Shown piece after piece: positions 18,303-26,337 of a DNA stretch of 52,165 bases (positions within the stretch are counted from its first letter, which is position 1; every line of letters starts with the position of its first letter). The DNA is taken from positions 1 to 52,165 of the forward strand of contig CABIXF010000028.1 of assembly GCA_902362595.1 (NCBI GenBank). Reading direction: 5' to 3'. The DNA is from Bacteroidaceae bacterium (GTDB lineage: Bacteria > Bacteroidota > Bacteroidia > Bacteroidales > Bacteroidaceae). The position numbers were made by a program, and so were the translations under genes. The notes under the pieces are model-generated. The model saw only the letters and a program-made list of their open reading frames with translations. It had not been told where the DNA came from and did no database searches.

Positions 18303-21300
18303 TTAGAATCCAAATTTAAGGCTCACTCCGTAAGTCCGCTGGCTAGGCAGCATGAAATAGTCGTATCCCTGTCCGAACGTACCTGTAGAAGCAGTCAGTT
18401 CCGGGTCGAAAGGAGCTTTGTTGTAAATCATCCAGAGATTGGTGCCATACACCGAAAGGCTCACGTTATGGAACGAGGTTCCCTTAAACCAGGAATTGGG
18501 GAAAGTATATCCCAGACTTGCTTCCTGAAGACGAACGTTTGTAGCAGAATATACATTGTAGGCATCCAAGTTGACCACTGATTCATAATAGTCCTTCGGA
18601 CGTACTGCTACATTGCCCACCATCACTTTCCCGACATCGCGGGCATCTGCAGAAGCCTGCGATACACCAAACTGGTCAAGGATGGCTTGTGTCTTGGAAA
18701 TTACAATACCTCCCAGACGGGCTGTCACAAGGAAGTTCAGGTTGAAACCTTTATACGTAAATCCATTTCTCCAGCCCAAGTTCCATTTCGCATTGACACT
18801 TCCCAGCTTATAAGGTTCGGTAGATTCAGTAGTAATATTTTGTCCTTCATTGTAGACGATGTAACCGTCCTGGTCACGTTTCAAACGTTCTTCTGCATAA
18901 ATGGTACCAATTTCTCCACCTTCACGCAGACGGAAACGCCCTACCTTAATGTCACTCAAATCAATGGCTTCTCCGGTCACAGGATTCTTCACGTTAGAAG
19001 CCAGTTCAATAATTTTGTTACGGTTGGCTGTAGCTGTAAATGAGGTGCTGTAAGAAAAATCCCCAAAGGTCTGATCGTAACCCAAAGTCAACTCGATACC
19101 TTTGTTCTCCACATTACCTGCCTGTACAAACATATAGTCATACCCTGAACTTTCCGACAGTTTTGCTTCGAGCAACTGGTCGTAAGTGTTCGACTTATAC
19201 AAGGTTACTCCTAAAGAAACCGTATTGTTCAACCATCTGGAGTCGATACCGATTTCATAAGAACGGGTTCTTTCAGGCTTCAGTTCCGGAAGCGGATAAT
19301 ACTTGAACGGCTTGATTACACCTCCTTCTACAGAATGGGTAATGGTACCCGGGGTCAATCCCGTATAAGGAATCGGTGAACCTACTTCCGTATAAGAAGC
19401 ACGTACTTTAAAGAATCCCAATACCGGAGAGATAGACTGACGCAGATTTTCAGGCAACAGTTCTGTCACAATAGCCGACAATCCGACTGAAGGATAGAAA
19501 ATCCAAGGAGATTTACTGTTCACTAACTGCGAAGGTTTATCCGTACGGCCTGTAAGTGTAAGATATACAGCCGATTTCCAAGAAAGTTCTGCAGAGCCGA
19601 ACACACCGAAGTTCATCTTCCGGTTATCACCTCCTGTCTGAGACGGTACGCCAGTAGAAGGGTCTACGTTATCATACGCAAACTTGTTCGGAACAAGGAG
19701 CAACTGGCCGCCATACCCTCTTCCTTTCGTATCATATTCCTCAAAAGAAACACCCACATTGACATTTGCATAGAAGTCCTTGGCAAAAGGCTTGGAAAGG
19801 TTTGCCATGATATCGGCATATTTCTGACGGAAGGTCTCATTTGAATAATTGTAACGGCCCAACGGTCTGGCAAAGGTTCCGTGTGTAGAAGCATAGCGTT
19901 TATCTTCTCTTTCAGTATAGGTGTTATCCAAGCGGCCTCGTGCTGAAACATTCAGATAGTCGGTGATGTCATATTTCAATGAAGCATACAACATATAACG
20001 GTCTTTCACTTCCGGACGAATGTTACGGTAGGCTACCCAATAAGGATTCTGTACGGCCATACCGAAATCACCGGGCGCCCATGACTGCACATTGTATCCA
20101 AGCTCTGCATCATAACGTTCAAAATATTTTTCTTTCTCAAAATCTTCTCCGCGAGGATACAGATATGCTCCAAGAATCGGATTGAAATATGTACCGTAGG
20201 AAAGCATGTTGTTGTAATACTCACGTACATAGCTGGCAGAAACATCCATCGTCAACTTGTCATTAAACAGTTTGGTGGTATTTCTCACCATGGCATTGTA
20301 ACGATGATATTTATTGTTCGGTACAATACCTTTTGCATTCACTGCCGACCCCGACACATACGTCTGATTTTTCTGATTTCCTACAGAAAGATTAAATGAG
20401 TTGGTAAAGGTAGTTCCCGTATTGAAGAAGTCTGCCGAATCATAAGAAGTAGGCACAGCCAGTTTCTCACCCCATGAAGCGGCTTCTCCACTCACGTTTC
20501 CATAAGTGTGCTGGAACTTCGGCAACACAAATGCCTTTGAGAACTCTGCGAAAGACGACACATTCACACTGACTTTACCCTCGGCACCTTTTTTTGTAGT
20601 AATCAAAATGACACCGTTGGCTGCACTGGCTCCATAAAGAGCTGCTGCAGAAGGACCTGTCAGCACAGAAAGACTTTCGATGTCTTCCGGGTTGAAGCTG
20701 GCAATACCCTCACCCGATGTACGTCCGGCTCCAAATCCTGTACCGTCGCCCGAGCGGTCTGCCTGATTACCCATCGGCACACCGTCTATCACATACAACA
20801 CGTTGTTGTCTCCTTTGATAGACTTGTTACCACGCATCACTACGCGGGTACCTCCACCGACACCCGAAGCACTGCGCTGAATGCTCACACCAGCCACCTT
20901 TCCATTCAGGCTGTTTACAAAGTTGGCATCCTTTACCTTTGTCAGTGCATCGTTCTTCACTTCCTGTACATTGTAGCTCAAAGCTTTCTGAGAACGCTTG
21001 ATACCCAAAGCCGTAACCACAACCTCATCCAGCAGTTCCGAATCTTCCTTCATCACCAGCACACCCAATGCTTCTTTCGAAGAAACCGTCAGACTTTTAT
21101 AACCTACGTAGGAAATTTCCAAGATAGAACCTTCACTAACCGACAAAGAAAAGTTTCCGTCGATGTCGGTAATCGTACCGTTGCTAGTTCCTTTTTCCAG
21201 CACACTAACTCCTACCAACGGTTCTCCGTTGACGTCTACGACTGTTCCACTTACTGTGATTTTGTTTGCTTGTGCCGACACCTGTACCGAAGCCTCATTT

Positions 21301-21389
21301 GCTCCTCTCGGAAGGTTGGCGTAAGCTGCATTACCTCCTTGACATACCAGCAAAAGGAATAGCAGCTGAGTAGCTCTTTCTATTTTCAT
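18303..21389 (-). CDS. SusC/RagA-family TonB-dependent outer-membrane transporter
   Basis: A 1028-aa TonB-dependent receptor. After the signal peptide comes a carboxypeptidase-D-like domain (ISGTV-type motif VSGTVVDVNGEPLVGVSV, about 48-130), then the plug with DEVVVTALGIKRSQKALSY and the SusC-type NGKVAGV motif, then a large beta barrel ending in YGVSLKFGF. It imports oligosaccharides with its SusD partner, powered by TonB. It is the first gene of the operon. No extra N-terminal signalling domain of the FecI/FecR-linked kind is obvious, and no regulator is adjacent. Confidence 0.95.
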   Translation of the reverse strand: MKIERATQLLFLLLVCQGGNAAYANLPRGANEASVQVSAQANKITVSGTVVDVNGEPLVGVSVLEKGTSNGTITDIDGNFSLSVSEGSILEISYVGYKSLTVSSKEALGVLVMKEDSELLDEVVVTALGIKRSQKALSYNVQEVKNDALTKVKDANFVNSLNGKVAGVSIQRSASGVGGGTRVVMRGNKSIKGDNNVLYVIDGVPMGNQADRSGDGTGFGAGRTSGEGIASFNPEDIESLSVLTGPSAAALYGASAANGVILITTKKGAEGKVSVNVSSFAEFSKAFVLPKFQHTYGNVSGEAASWGEKLAVPTSYDSADFFNTGTTFTNSFNLSVGNQKNQTYVSGSAVNAKGIVPNNKYHRYNAMVRNTTKLFNDKLTMDVSASYVREYYNNMLSYGTYFNPILGAYLYPRGEDFEKEKYFERYDAELGYNVQSWAPGDFGMAVQNPYWVAYRNIRPEVKDRYMLYASLKYDITDYLNVSARGRLDNTYTEREDKRYASTHGTFARPLGRYNYSNETFRQKYADIMANLSKPFAKDFYANVNVGVSFEEYDTKGRGYGGQLLLVPNKFAYDNVDPSTGVPSQTGGDNRKMNFGVFGSAELSWKSAVYLTLTGRTDKPSQLVNSKSPWIFYPSVGLSAIVTELLPENLRQSISPVLGFFKVRASYTEVGSPIPYTGLTPGTITHSVEGGVIKPFKYYPLPELKPERTRSYEIGIDSRWLNNTVSLGVTLYKSNTYDQLLEAKLSESSGYDYMFVQAGNVENKGIELTLGYDQTFGDFSYSTSFTATANRNKIIELASNVKNPVTGEAIDLSDIKVGRFRLREGGEIGTIYAEERLKRDQDGYIVYNEGQNITTESTEPYKLGSVNAKWNLGWRNGFTYKGFNLNFLVTARLGGIVISKTQAILDQFGVSQASADARDVGKVMVGNVAVRPKDYYESVVNLDAYNVYSATNVRLQEASLGYTFPNSWFKGTSFHNVSLSVYGTNLWMIYNKAPFDPELTASTGTFGQGYDYFMLPSQRTYGVSLKFGF

Positions 21390-21997
21390 AGATGATTTAA
21401 GATTTTGTTGGACAATTATTTATATTTCACGGTTTTATGGTCCATAATTACTGTCAAACGCACAATCATTCCAAGACTGGAACGAAAGAACATCAGCCAA
21501 CAATCAAGAACCGGTTAATAATCTAGTCTTTTTGTGTTGGAAAAGCGACAACATTCCCTGGGCAGACATTTATCTCAGTAAAAAAACTGCAATCTATGCC
21601 TGTCATTCCTGCGTCAAATTTTTTCCCTGATTTAAAAAGAACTCCTTCTCTATCTTCTCAAATAATTCGGACCTACAGGCATCCAGCCTGTCTCATGATT
21701 TTTTTCTTATAGTTTAACTTAGGTTTTTATCTGTTTGTGTGACAAAACAAGGTGTATCGTTTTATCTGCTGCAAATATATACAATTTTTATAAATTACAA
21801 GAGATTCTGTCGAAAAAAAATAATTATTTTGTTTTATTCTTCCTCAATAGCGGGGTTTACTTTTCTAATCCACCTTATTTTACTCCCTTCTTTTTATTAA
21901 TAAAGCCGGTTTTACTGACTCACAAATAAAAAAGGTAGGATACAAAAAAAAAGAGAAAACCCACACTGAAACTCCGTATCCGATTTCCTCTTTTCTG
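21390..21997 (-). promoter_or_regulatory. Long susC upstream region with possible promoter
   Basis: About 600 bp without a convincing gene. On the minus strand TATATTTG at 21779-21772 fits the -7 consensus, with a CTTG 18 nt upstream in place of TTTG. If used, it gives a 5' leader of about 380 nt, long enough for RNA-based control. Within it ACAGGC (21675-21680) pairs with GCCTGT (21686-21691). The final part (21930-21997) holds A- and T-runs just after the tRNA-Arg genes and may terminate them. Confidence 0.35.
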
Positions 21998-22071
<74 letters not shown>

Positions 22072-22098
22072 ATCCTTACTAATTGTGCTGCATTCAAG

Positions 22099-22172
<74 letters not shown>

Positions 22173-22188
22173 ATCCTTAATTGCGGCG

Positions 22189-22220
22189 CAAAGGTATGCT
22201 TTTATTTTGAATTATACAAA
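22189..22220 (-). promoter_or_regulatory. Promoter of the tRNA-Arg pair
   Basis: On the minus strand TTTG (22220-22217), 20 nt, then TACCTTTG (22196-22189): a full match to the Bacteroidetes -33/-7 consensus, 16 nt before the tRNA. The same TACCTTTG precedes the tRNA-Ser gene near 49.5 kb. Confidence 0.75.
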
Positions 22221-22277
22221 TTATTCGACGGATTTATGCGAACACACAAACGGTTTTTACGTTTTCCGCACGCAAAT

Positions 22278-22322
22278 CATAGGTTTTCCAATACTGAACC
22301 ATAGGTTTTCCAAACGGAAAAC
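22278..22322. repeat. Short direct repeats and hairpin around GTTTTCC
   Basis: CATAGGTTTTCCAA occurs twice (22278-22291 and 22300-22313, period 22), and the second copy runs into GTTTTCC-AAAC-GGAAAAC (22305-22322), a 7-bp hairpin. Another GTTTTCC lies just before. The rest of 22221-22525 holds no gene I can support. The role is unknown. Confidence 0.5.
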
Positions 22323-22525
22323 ATACAGTTCTGTGCCGGGAGACATAAAAGGCTAGCAGGCATCTTCAGCATAGCACAGGTGAGATTTTCGGATATACGC
22401 GCCACGGTTCTTTCTTCACTAATCAGTCCTTTCCTGCTGTTTTTCCGCGAAAATTCCATAAGTTTATACAACAAATTCATTTTATTGTAAAACTTAATTC
22501 CACGAAAATATGCTTTAATCATTAC

Positions 22526-22531
22526 AGTTTA
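22526..22531 (+). repeat. Target-site duplication, left copy (AGTTTA)
   Basis: AGTTTA directly outside the left inverted repeat of the insertion sequence, repeated exactly at 23558-23563 on the other side. Confidence 0.85.
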
Positions 22532-23557
22532 ACGTGAGTTCGATATAATTCAAAACATAGTAAGTTGCCCGTCTTTGACAAAACACAGGTCAATGGCGGG
22601 CTTCTTTTCAAAGAAACAGTATGCTGCTATGGCAGATAGAGAATTGGCAATGAAGTTATTGAAGGAACGGTGTCTGGAGTGTTCAATCTGTGCGATATTC
22701 TTCAACTCATCATTGACTGTTTCTATCAAAGCGCGTTTTCTCAGCAGGATTCTGTCCGCTACGCTCATCAGGGAATTTTTCATGTTGTTCTTCACTTTGG
22801 TTATCAGTTGTATGCCGCCCGTGAAAAGATTCTCAAATAGTGCCTGACCGATGTACCCTTTGTCCGCACAGAGCTTGCCCTTTTTCAAGAACCTGGTTTG
22901 TTTCAACGGCTCACGGTCATCCACATTTCCGGGAGTAAACATAAAGTTAAGGATTTCCCCTTTGTCATTGATAATCAAATGCAGTTTGAAGCCGAAGAAC
23001 CATCCCATGGAGCATTTTCCACGTTCCGCAAGCCCCTCAAAGGTTTTATGGATCAATATGCGTTGTCTCCGGCATACACGCAGCGGTGTGGAATCCACAA
23101 AGCTGATACCGGTACAAGTGCCCAGCAAGACCTCCTTGATGAAGACGGTAAGTTGCAACAGGACTTCTTTCTCCAGTTCCACAAAACGGTTGTAGGACAC
23201 ACGGCTGGGGAAGAGGTGGGGCAGATGCTTGCAGACATATTCCTTGTAATAATGCTTGAAACATCGGAAACCTCCCGAGTGGAACAGGATCAGGATGACC
23301 ATGATTTCCGCATCGCTCATCCGGTTCGGCTTGTTCCGATGTTTATGATTCTTGTCTTCAACCATGTATTTTTCCTGTACTTTGGCAAATTCTTTGCAAA
23401 AATCATCCGCCATACAATAAATCCCCGTAACTTTATCCTCTGAGAACATAGTGGTAATCGCTTAAATGTTATAACTTGACACTATAAATTTAATGCTTTT
23501 ATTGCTATGTTCCTAATTATCAAACGAATAATTTTATTCCTTATATCGAACTCACGT
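22532..23557 (-). mobile_element. IS982-family insertion sequence, complete
   Basis: A 1026-bp element with perfect 17-bp terminal inverted repeats, ACGTGAGTTCGATATAA at 22532-22548 and its complement at 23541-23557. It encloses a single full-length transposase and is flanked by a 6-bp duplication AGTTTA. Length and one-gene structure fit the IS982 family. Intact ends and gene suggest a fairly recent insertion. It landed 4 bp past the stop of the 494-aa gene without breaking it. Confidence 0.93.
22550..23449 (-). CDS. IS982-family transposase
   Basis: A 299-aa DDE transposase. The N terminus has the family segment RMSDAEIMVILILFHSGGF. The catalytic core shows Asp in SFVDSTPL, Asp in CADKGYIGQALF and Glu in LIETVNDELK. 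It moves the element by binding the 17-bp ends. The reading frame is intact and fills the element, ending about 18 bp inside the left end. Overlapping frames on the other strand are not supported. Confidence 0.95.
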   Translation of the reverse strand: MFSEDKVTGIYCMADDFCKEFAKVQEKYMVEDKNHKHRNKPNRMSDAEIMVILILFHSGGFRCFKHYYKEYVCKHLPHLFPSRVSYNRFVELEKEVLLQLTVFIKEVLLGTCTGISFVDSTPLRVCRRQRILIHKTFEGLAERGKCSMGWFFGFKLHLIINDKGEILNFMFTPGNVDDREPLKQTRFLKKGKLCADKGYIGQALFENLFTGGIQLITKVKNNMKNSLMSVADRILLRKRALIETVNDELKNIAQIEHSRHRSFNNFIANSLSAIAAYCFFEKKPAIDLCFVKDGQLTMF

Positions 23558-23563
23558 AGTTTA
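23558..23563 (+). repeat. Target-site duplication, right copy (AGTTTA)
   Basis: Second copy of AGTTTA, directly outside the right inverted repeat. The stop codon of the neighbouring gene begins 4 bp further on. Confidence 0.85.
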
Positions 23564-23567
23564 AATA

Positions 23568-25052
23568 TTATTCAAAACCAAAATGTGGATCTTTTATAAT
23601 TTGCTCATTAATATAGGAATAAATTCTATTGGCATAAAACTCTCTTTCTTCTTCAATTCCCATAAATGTATGATGTAGATTTCTATCTAAATATTCACAT
23701 GTAGTTTTGAAATCATAACCGTTACTCATGTTTTGTATTCTTCCTAATAACAATAATTCCAAATCTTCTTTTATAGATTCTGTCACACTATCATTAAAAT
23801 AAAAAAGTAATTCATATATACAGAATGTATCGTCCATTAACTTCCACGAGGTTCTGATTTTTAAACTTTTAAGAACTATTTCTTTCTCTTTTATATTTGA
23901 AATAATTGGCTTAAAATCTACCTCGTTTGTGTATAACACACACTGCAAAAGAATATTTGCAAGATTAAAGACCTTTTCATTATTAGTATTATTTCTTAAA
24001 TAGAATAAATTTCGATACAACCATAACGATGAAACTCCTTGTGCTCTGCGCACATGAGAAAAAGCGATATTGATTAAATAAAGCACAATGGTATTTCTTA
24101 CCATTTGCCCCTCATCTCTCTGAGATAAAATAACTTGAGGCATACCAAAAATGTACTTATAGGCTTTTTCTATTAATTTAATTTCAACATCTTCTAAACT
24201 ATGCGTATAAATCAAGCCCAATTGTCCTGCTATACGATTTCTATAAATCAATGAGTATAAATTGTTTATATATTCCTTGACAATTCTTTCGGACACTTCT
24301 TTGGAATAGGGAGTGTTATGAACAAACTTATACTTGTTAGGAAGAACAAAATGACATAAATCTTTATATTCATCATCCAAATTATCATACTGCTCATTGA
24401 TACGTTGAATTATTTCATTGTCAATTCTAGAATCTTCCCAGGCCCAGTCTGCCGTATATCCAAATCTATTTTCTAATCTGAAGATTAACCCCATCAGAAG
24501 ATATCTAGTCCCAATATGCTTTAATATATCGTCATATCTTTTGTTATATGGATAATCTTCTAAACTACAACACATATATTTTTCACTTACAGGCTTATTC
24601 GTAATAAGAAATGTTATTGACGCTTTGGATGTTCCCATAAAAGTCTTATTATTAATATATAATGCCACGGCTCCTACAATTTCGTCTGAAAAAGAATAAG
24701 AATGATACTCTACCAATGCTTCTGTAGCAACTTTAGAAAAAAATATATAATAGTACTCATATCGATCTTCCTTGTACACAGAGTAAAATCTTGTGGGGTT
24801 AACTAAAATAAGATTCCTATTATGAATACTATTTGTTGGATCACTAGCTTTAGTAATAATCCTATCGTTTTGAAAAAAGAAACCGTTGGTTTCTTTTCCC
24901 CATAACAATGGACTTGAACTTAATATGTTAAATGCACCAGTTGTATACACCAATGGAGCCACATATAAACGCATATTTTGTTTATAATTTACAAAACAAT
25001 CATCAAATGAATTTATGTGATTGTTAATTGCAGCATCATGTTTGTCTACCAT
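23568..25052 (-). CDS. Unrecognised 494-aa protein
   Basis: A long, clean reading frame with no family I recognise. The protein is rich in Tyr, Asn, Ile and Lys and has no signal peptide, clear membrane segment or nucleotide-binding motif. It starts MVDKHDAAINNHINSF, has aromatic beta-rich stretches around 30-130 and long helical stretches after about 190. Base composition is much more AT-rich than the neighbouring addAB genes, which suggests transfer. A TAAATTTG box at 25226-25219 lies about 165 nt upstream. It stands alone between an IS and a decayed region, and its function is unknown. Confidence 0.7.
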   Translation of the reverse strand: MVDKHDAAINNHINSFDDCFVNYKQNMRLYVAPLVYTTGAFNILSSSPLLWGKETNGFFFQNDRIITKASDPTNSIHNRNLILVNPTRFYSVYKEDRYEYYYIFFSKVATEALVEYHSYSFSDEIVGAVALYINNKTFMGTSKASITFLITNKPVSEKYMCCSLEDYPYNKRYDDILKHIGTRYLLMGLIFRLENRFGYTADWAWEDSRIDNEIIQRINEQYDNLDDEYKDLCHFVLPNKYKFVHNTPYSKEVSERIVKEYINNLYSLIYRNRIAGQLGLIYTHSLEDVEIKLIEKAYKYIFGMPQVILSQRDEGQMVRNTIVLYLINIAFSHVRRAQGVSSLWLYRNLFYLRNNTNNEKVFNLANILLQCVLYTNEVDFKPIISNIKEKEIVLKSLKIRTSWKLMDDTFCIYELLFYFNDSVTESIKEDLELLLLGRIQNMSNGYDFKTTCEYLDRNLHHTFMGIEEEREFYANRIYSYINEQIIKDPHFGFE

Positions 25053-25485
25053 ATATTTTATTTAATAGGTTAAATATTCATCATAATCACATTCTCTTGA
25101 ATCCAAAATGGAATATACACCCTTGTGTACAATCCAAAATATAAATAATATTCTCGTTTATTTGCAACATTACTGTAATATATGAGCAATATGTTTCATA
25201 GAAAGCACAGTTAAACTACAAATTTACAAAGATTCCTTTGAATAACTATCAAGAAAAACTATATTATAATCAATAAACACTATTTCTCCAATTAGTTTGT
25301 ATCAGGATTGATTTTTATCAGCAATAAACAATTACTTTGTGTTATTATACTTACTTCTGATGCAACAAGCGTAAAATGCAAATATTCACTTTTGTTGATT
25401 TATCAAACCTTTATCTAAATACTTCTCTTTATACTTTTCTATGTTACTCCCCAATGACATTTATACCCTGTTTTAGCCTAACTAA
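25053..25485. other. AT-rich intergenic stretch
   Basis: No gene seen. It contains the possible upstream region of the 494-aa gene, with TAAATTTG on the minus strand at 25226-25219. The rest is low-complexity AT-rich sequence. Confidence 0.4.
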
Positions 25486-25742
25486 TTATTTGTACCCTTT
25501 AATTTCTATACTTATGTTGGCGTTCTGTTTCTTCAAGGAAATATCCTTCACACAATAGAAAACATTCAGGAACTCTTGCAGGTGCTTAAAAACGACCTGA
25601 TATTTTGAAAGTATGGTTTCGGCTTCCATGTCGACTTCTACCAGCTTTGGGCAATCCTCGCTATACCAATGGACACCTGCATCAGTCAGTATATGCAATG
25701 GTATTCCAGTCCAAGAAAAGCATTCTTTACTTCTTCAGCCAT
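25486..25742 (-). pseudogene. Small frameshifted gene, unknown family
   Basis: From an ATG at 25742, preceded by GGAGAG, the minus strand reads MAEEVKNAFLGLEYHCIY and then hits a stop. A one-base change of frame there continues as TDAGVHWYSEDCPKLVEVD and onward to a stop at 25486. The joined product would be about 85 aa of sensible composition. I do not recognise it. It could be a decayed gene, a real shorter gene starting inside, or chance. The neighbourhood (IS, AT-rich gaps) favours decay. Confidence 0.4.
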
Positions 25743-26299
25743 CAAAAATTGTCACTCTCCATAAATTTCTGATAATCCTATTGATGACTACACGCATCTT
25801 GTTAAGCAAGCGGTTCGTTTCAAGAGTGATAAAAATTTTTCACATAACACGACTACCTTTCATGTCCTACAATTGGGAGTCAACCGAAAATTTGTTGCTG
25901 AATTACGTTTTCGTTCCATTCATAGCTAATACGTCCCATAACCAACACTATACTTTCTTTCTTCACTATCAGTCTTTTCAGATAAAAAATATACTCTTCA
26001 TAGTTCTATTTTTTAGGTTTCAAATTTAGTCCGTAAAGAATCCTTCGTAACTACACAGATCTTTGAGAAATACTACAAATCTCATTTATGCCATATTCTC
26101 TTGCGAGAGTTGTTAGTAGTTTAAAAAGTTAATATTTCTTATATTCTTTCAATTTTGCTATAGTCAATTTTGAGCATGGTCACGAGCTGGTAACACTACA
26201 ATATCCTAATTTTGCTTTTTTTCATTGCTCTTTCATCTTTCATTCTTTCAAGCCAGCTGCCAACAACTGCATTACATTTTATATATCACTTTTTATTAG
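25743..26299. other. Gap before addA, no supported gene
   Basis: Short open stretches exist on both strands but none has a start with a ribosome-binding site and a recognisable product. The longest coherent one is 25765-25929 (+), which lacks a start codon. The region looks like decayed DNA. Confidence 0.4.
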
Positions 26300-26307
26300 T
26301 AATTTTG
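26300..26307 (+). promoter_or_regulatory. Probable -7 promoter box of addAB
   Basis: TAATTTTG matches TAnnTTTG and lies 30 nt before the chosen addA start. No TTTG is seen at the -33 distance. Its place supports the ATG at 26338 over the in-frame ATG at 26212, which would lie upstream of the promoter. Confidence 0.5.
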
Positions 26308-26337
26308 TACATTAAAACCCTTAAAACCACATCACAC

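Noticed and set aside
22277..22522. 81-aa minus-strand frame left of the IS
   Set aside because: No ribosome-binding site, no family, and it runs through the short GTTTTCC repeats.
25765..25929. Plus-strand stretch reading DNPIDDYTHLVKQAV and onward to a stop
   Set aside because: Coherent in composition but lacks a start codon and a recognised family; may be a remnant, not enough to call.
26212..26337. N-terminal extension of addA
   Set aside because: It is hydrophobic and low-complexity, lies upstream of the TAATTTTG box, and the family N terminus starts at 26338.
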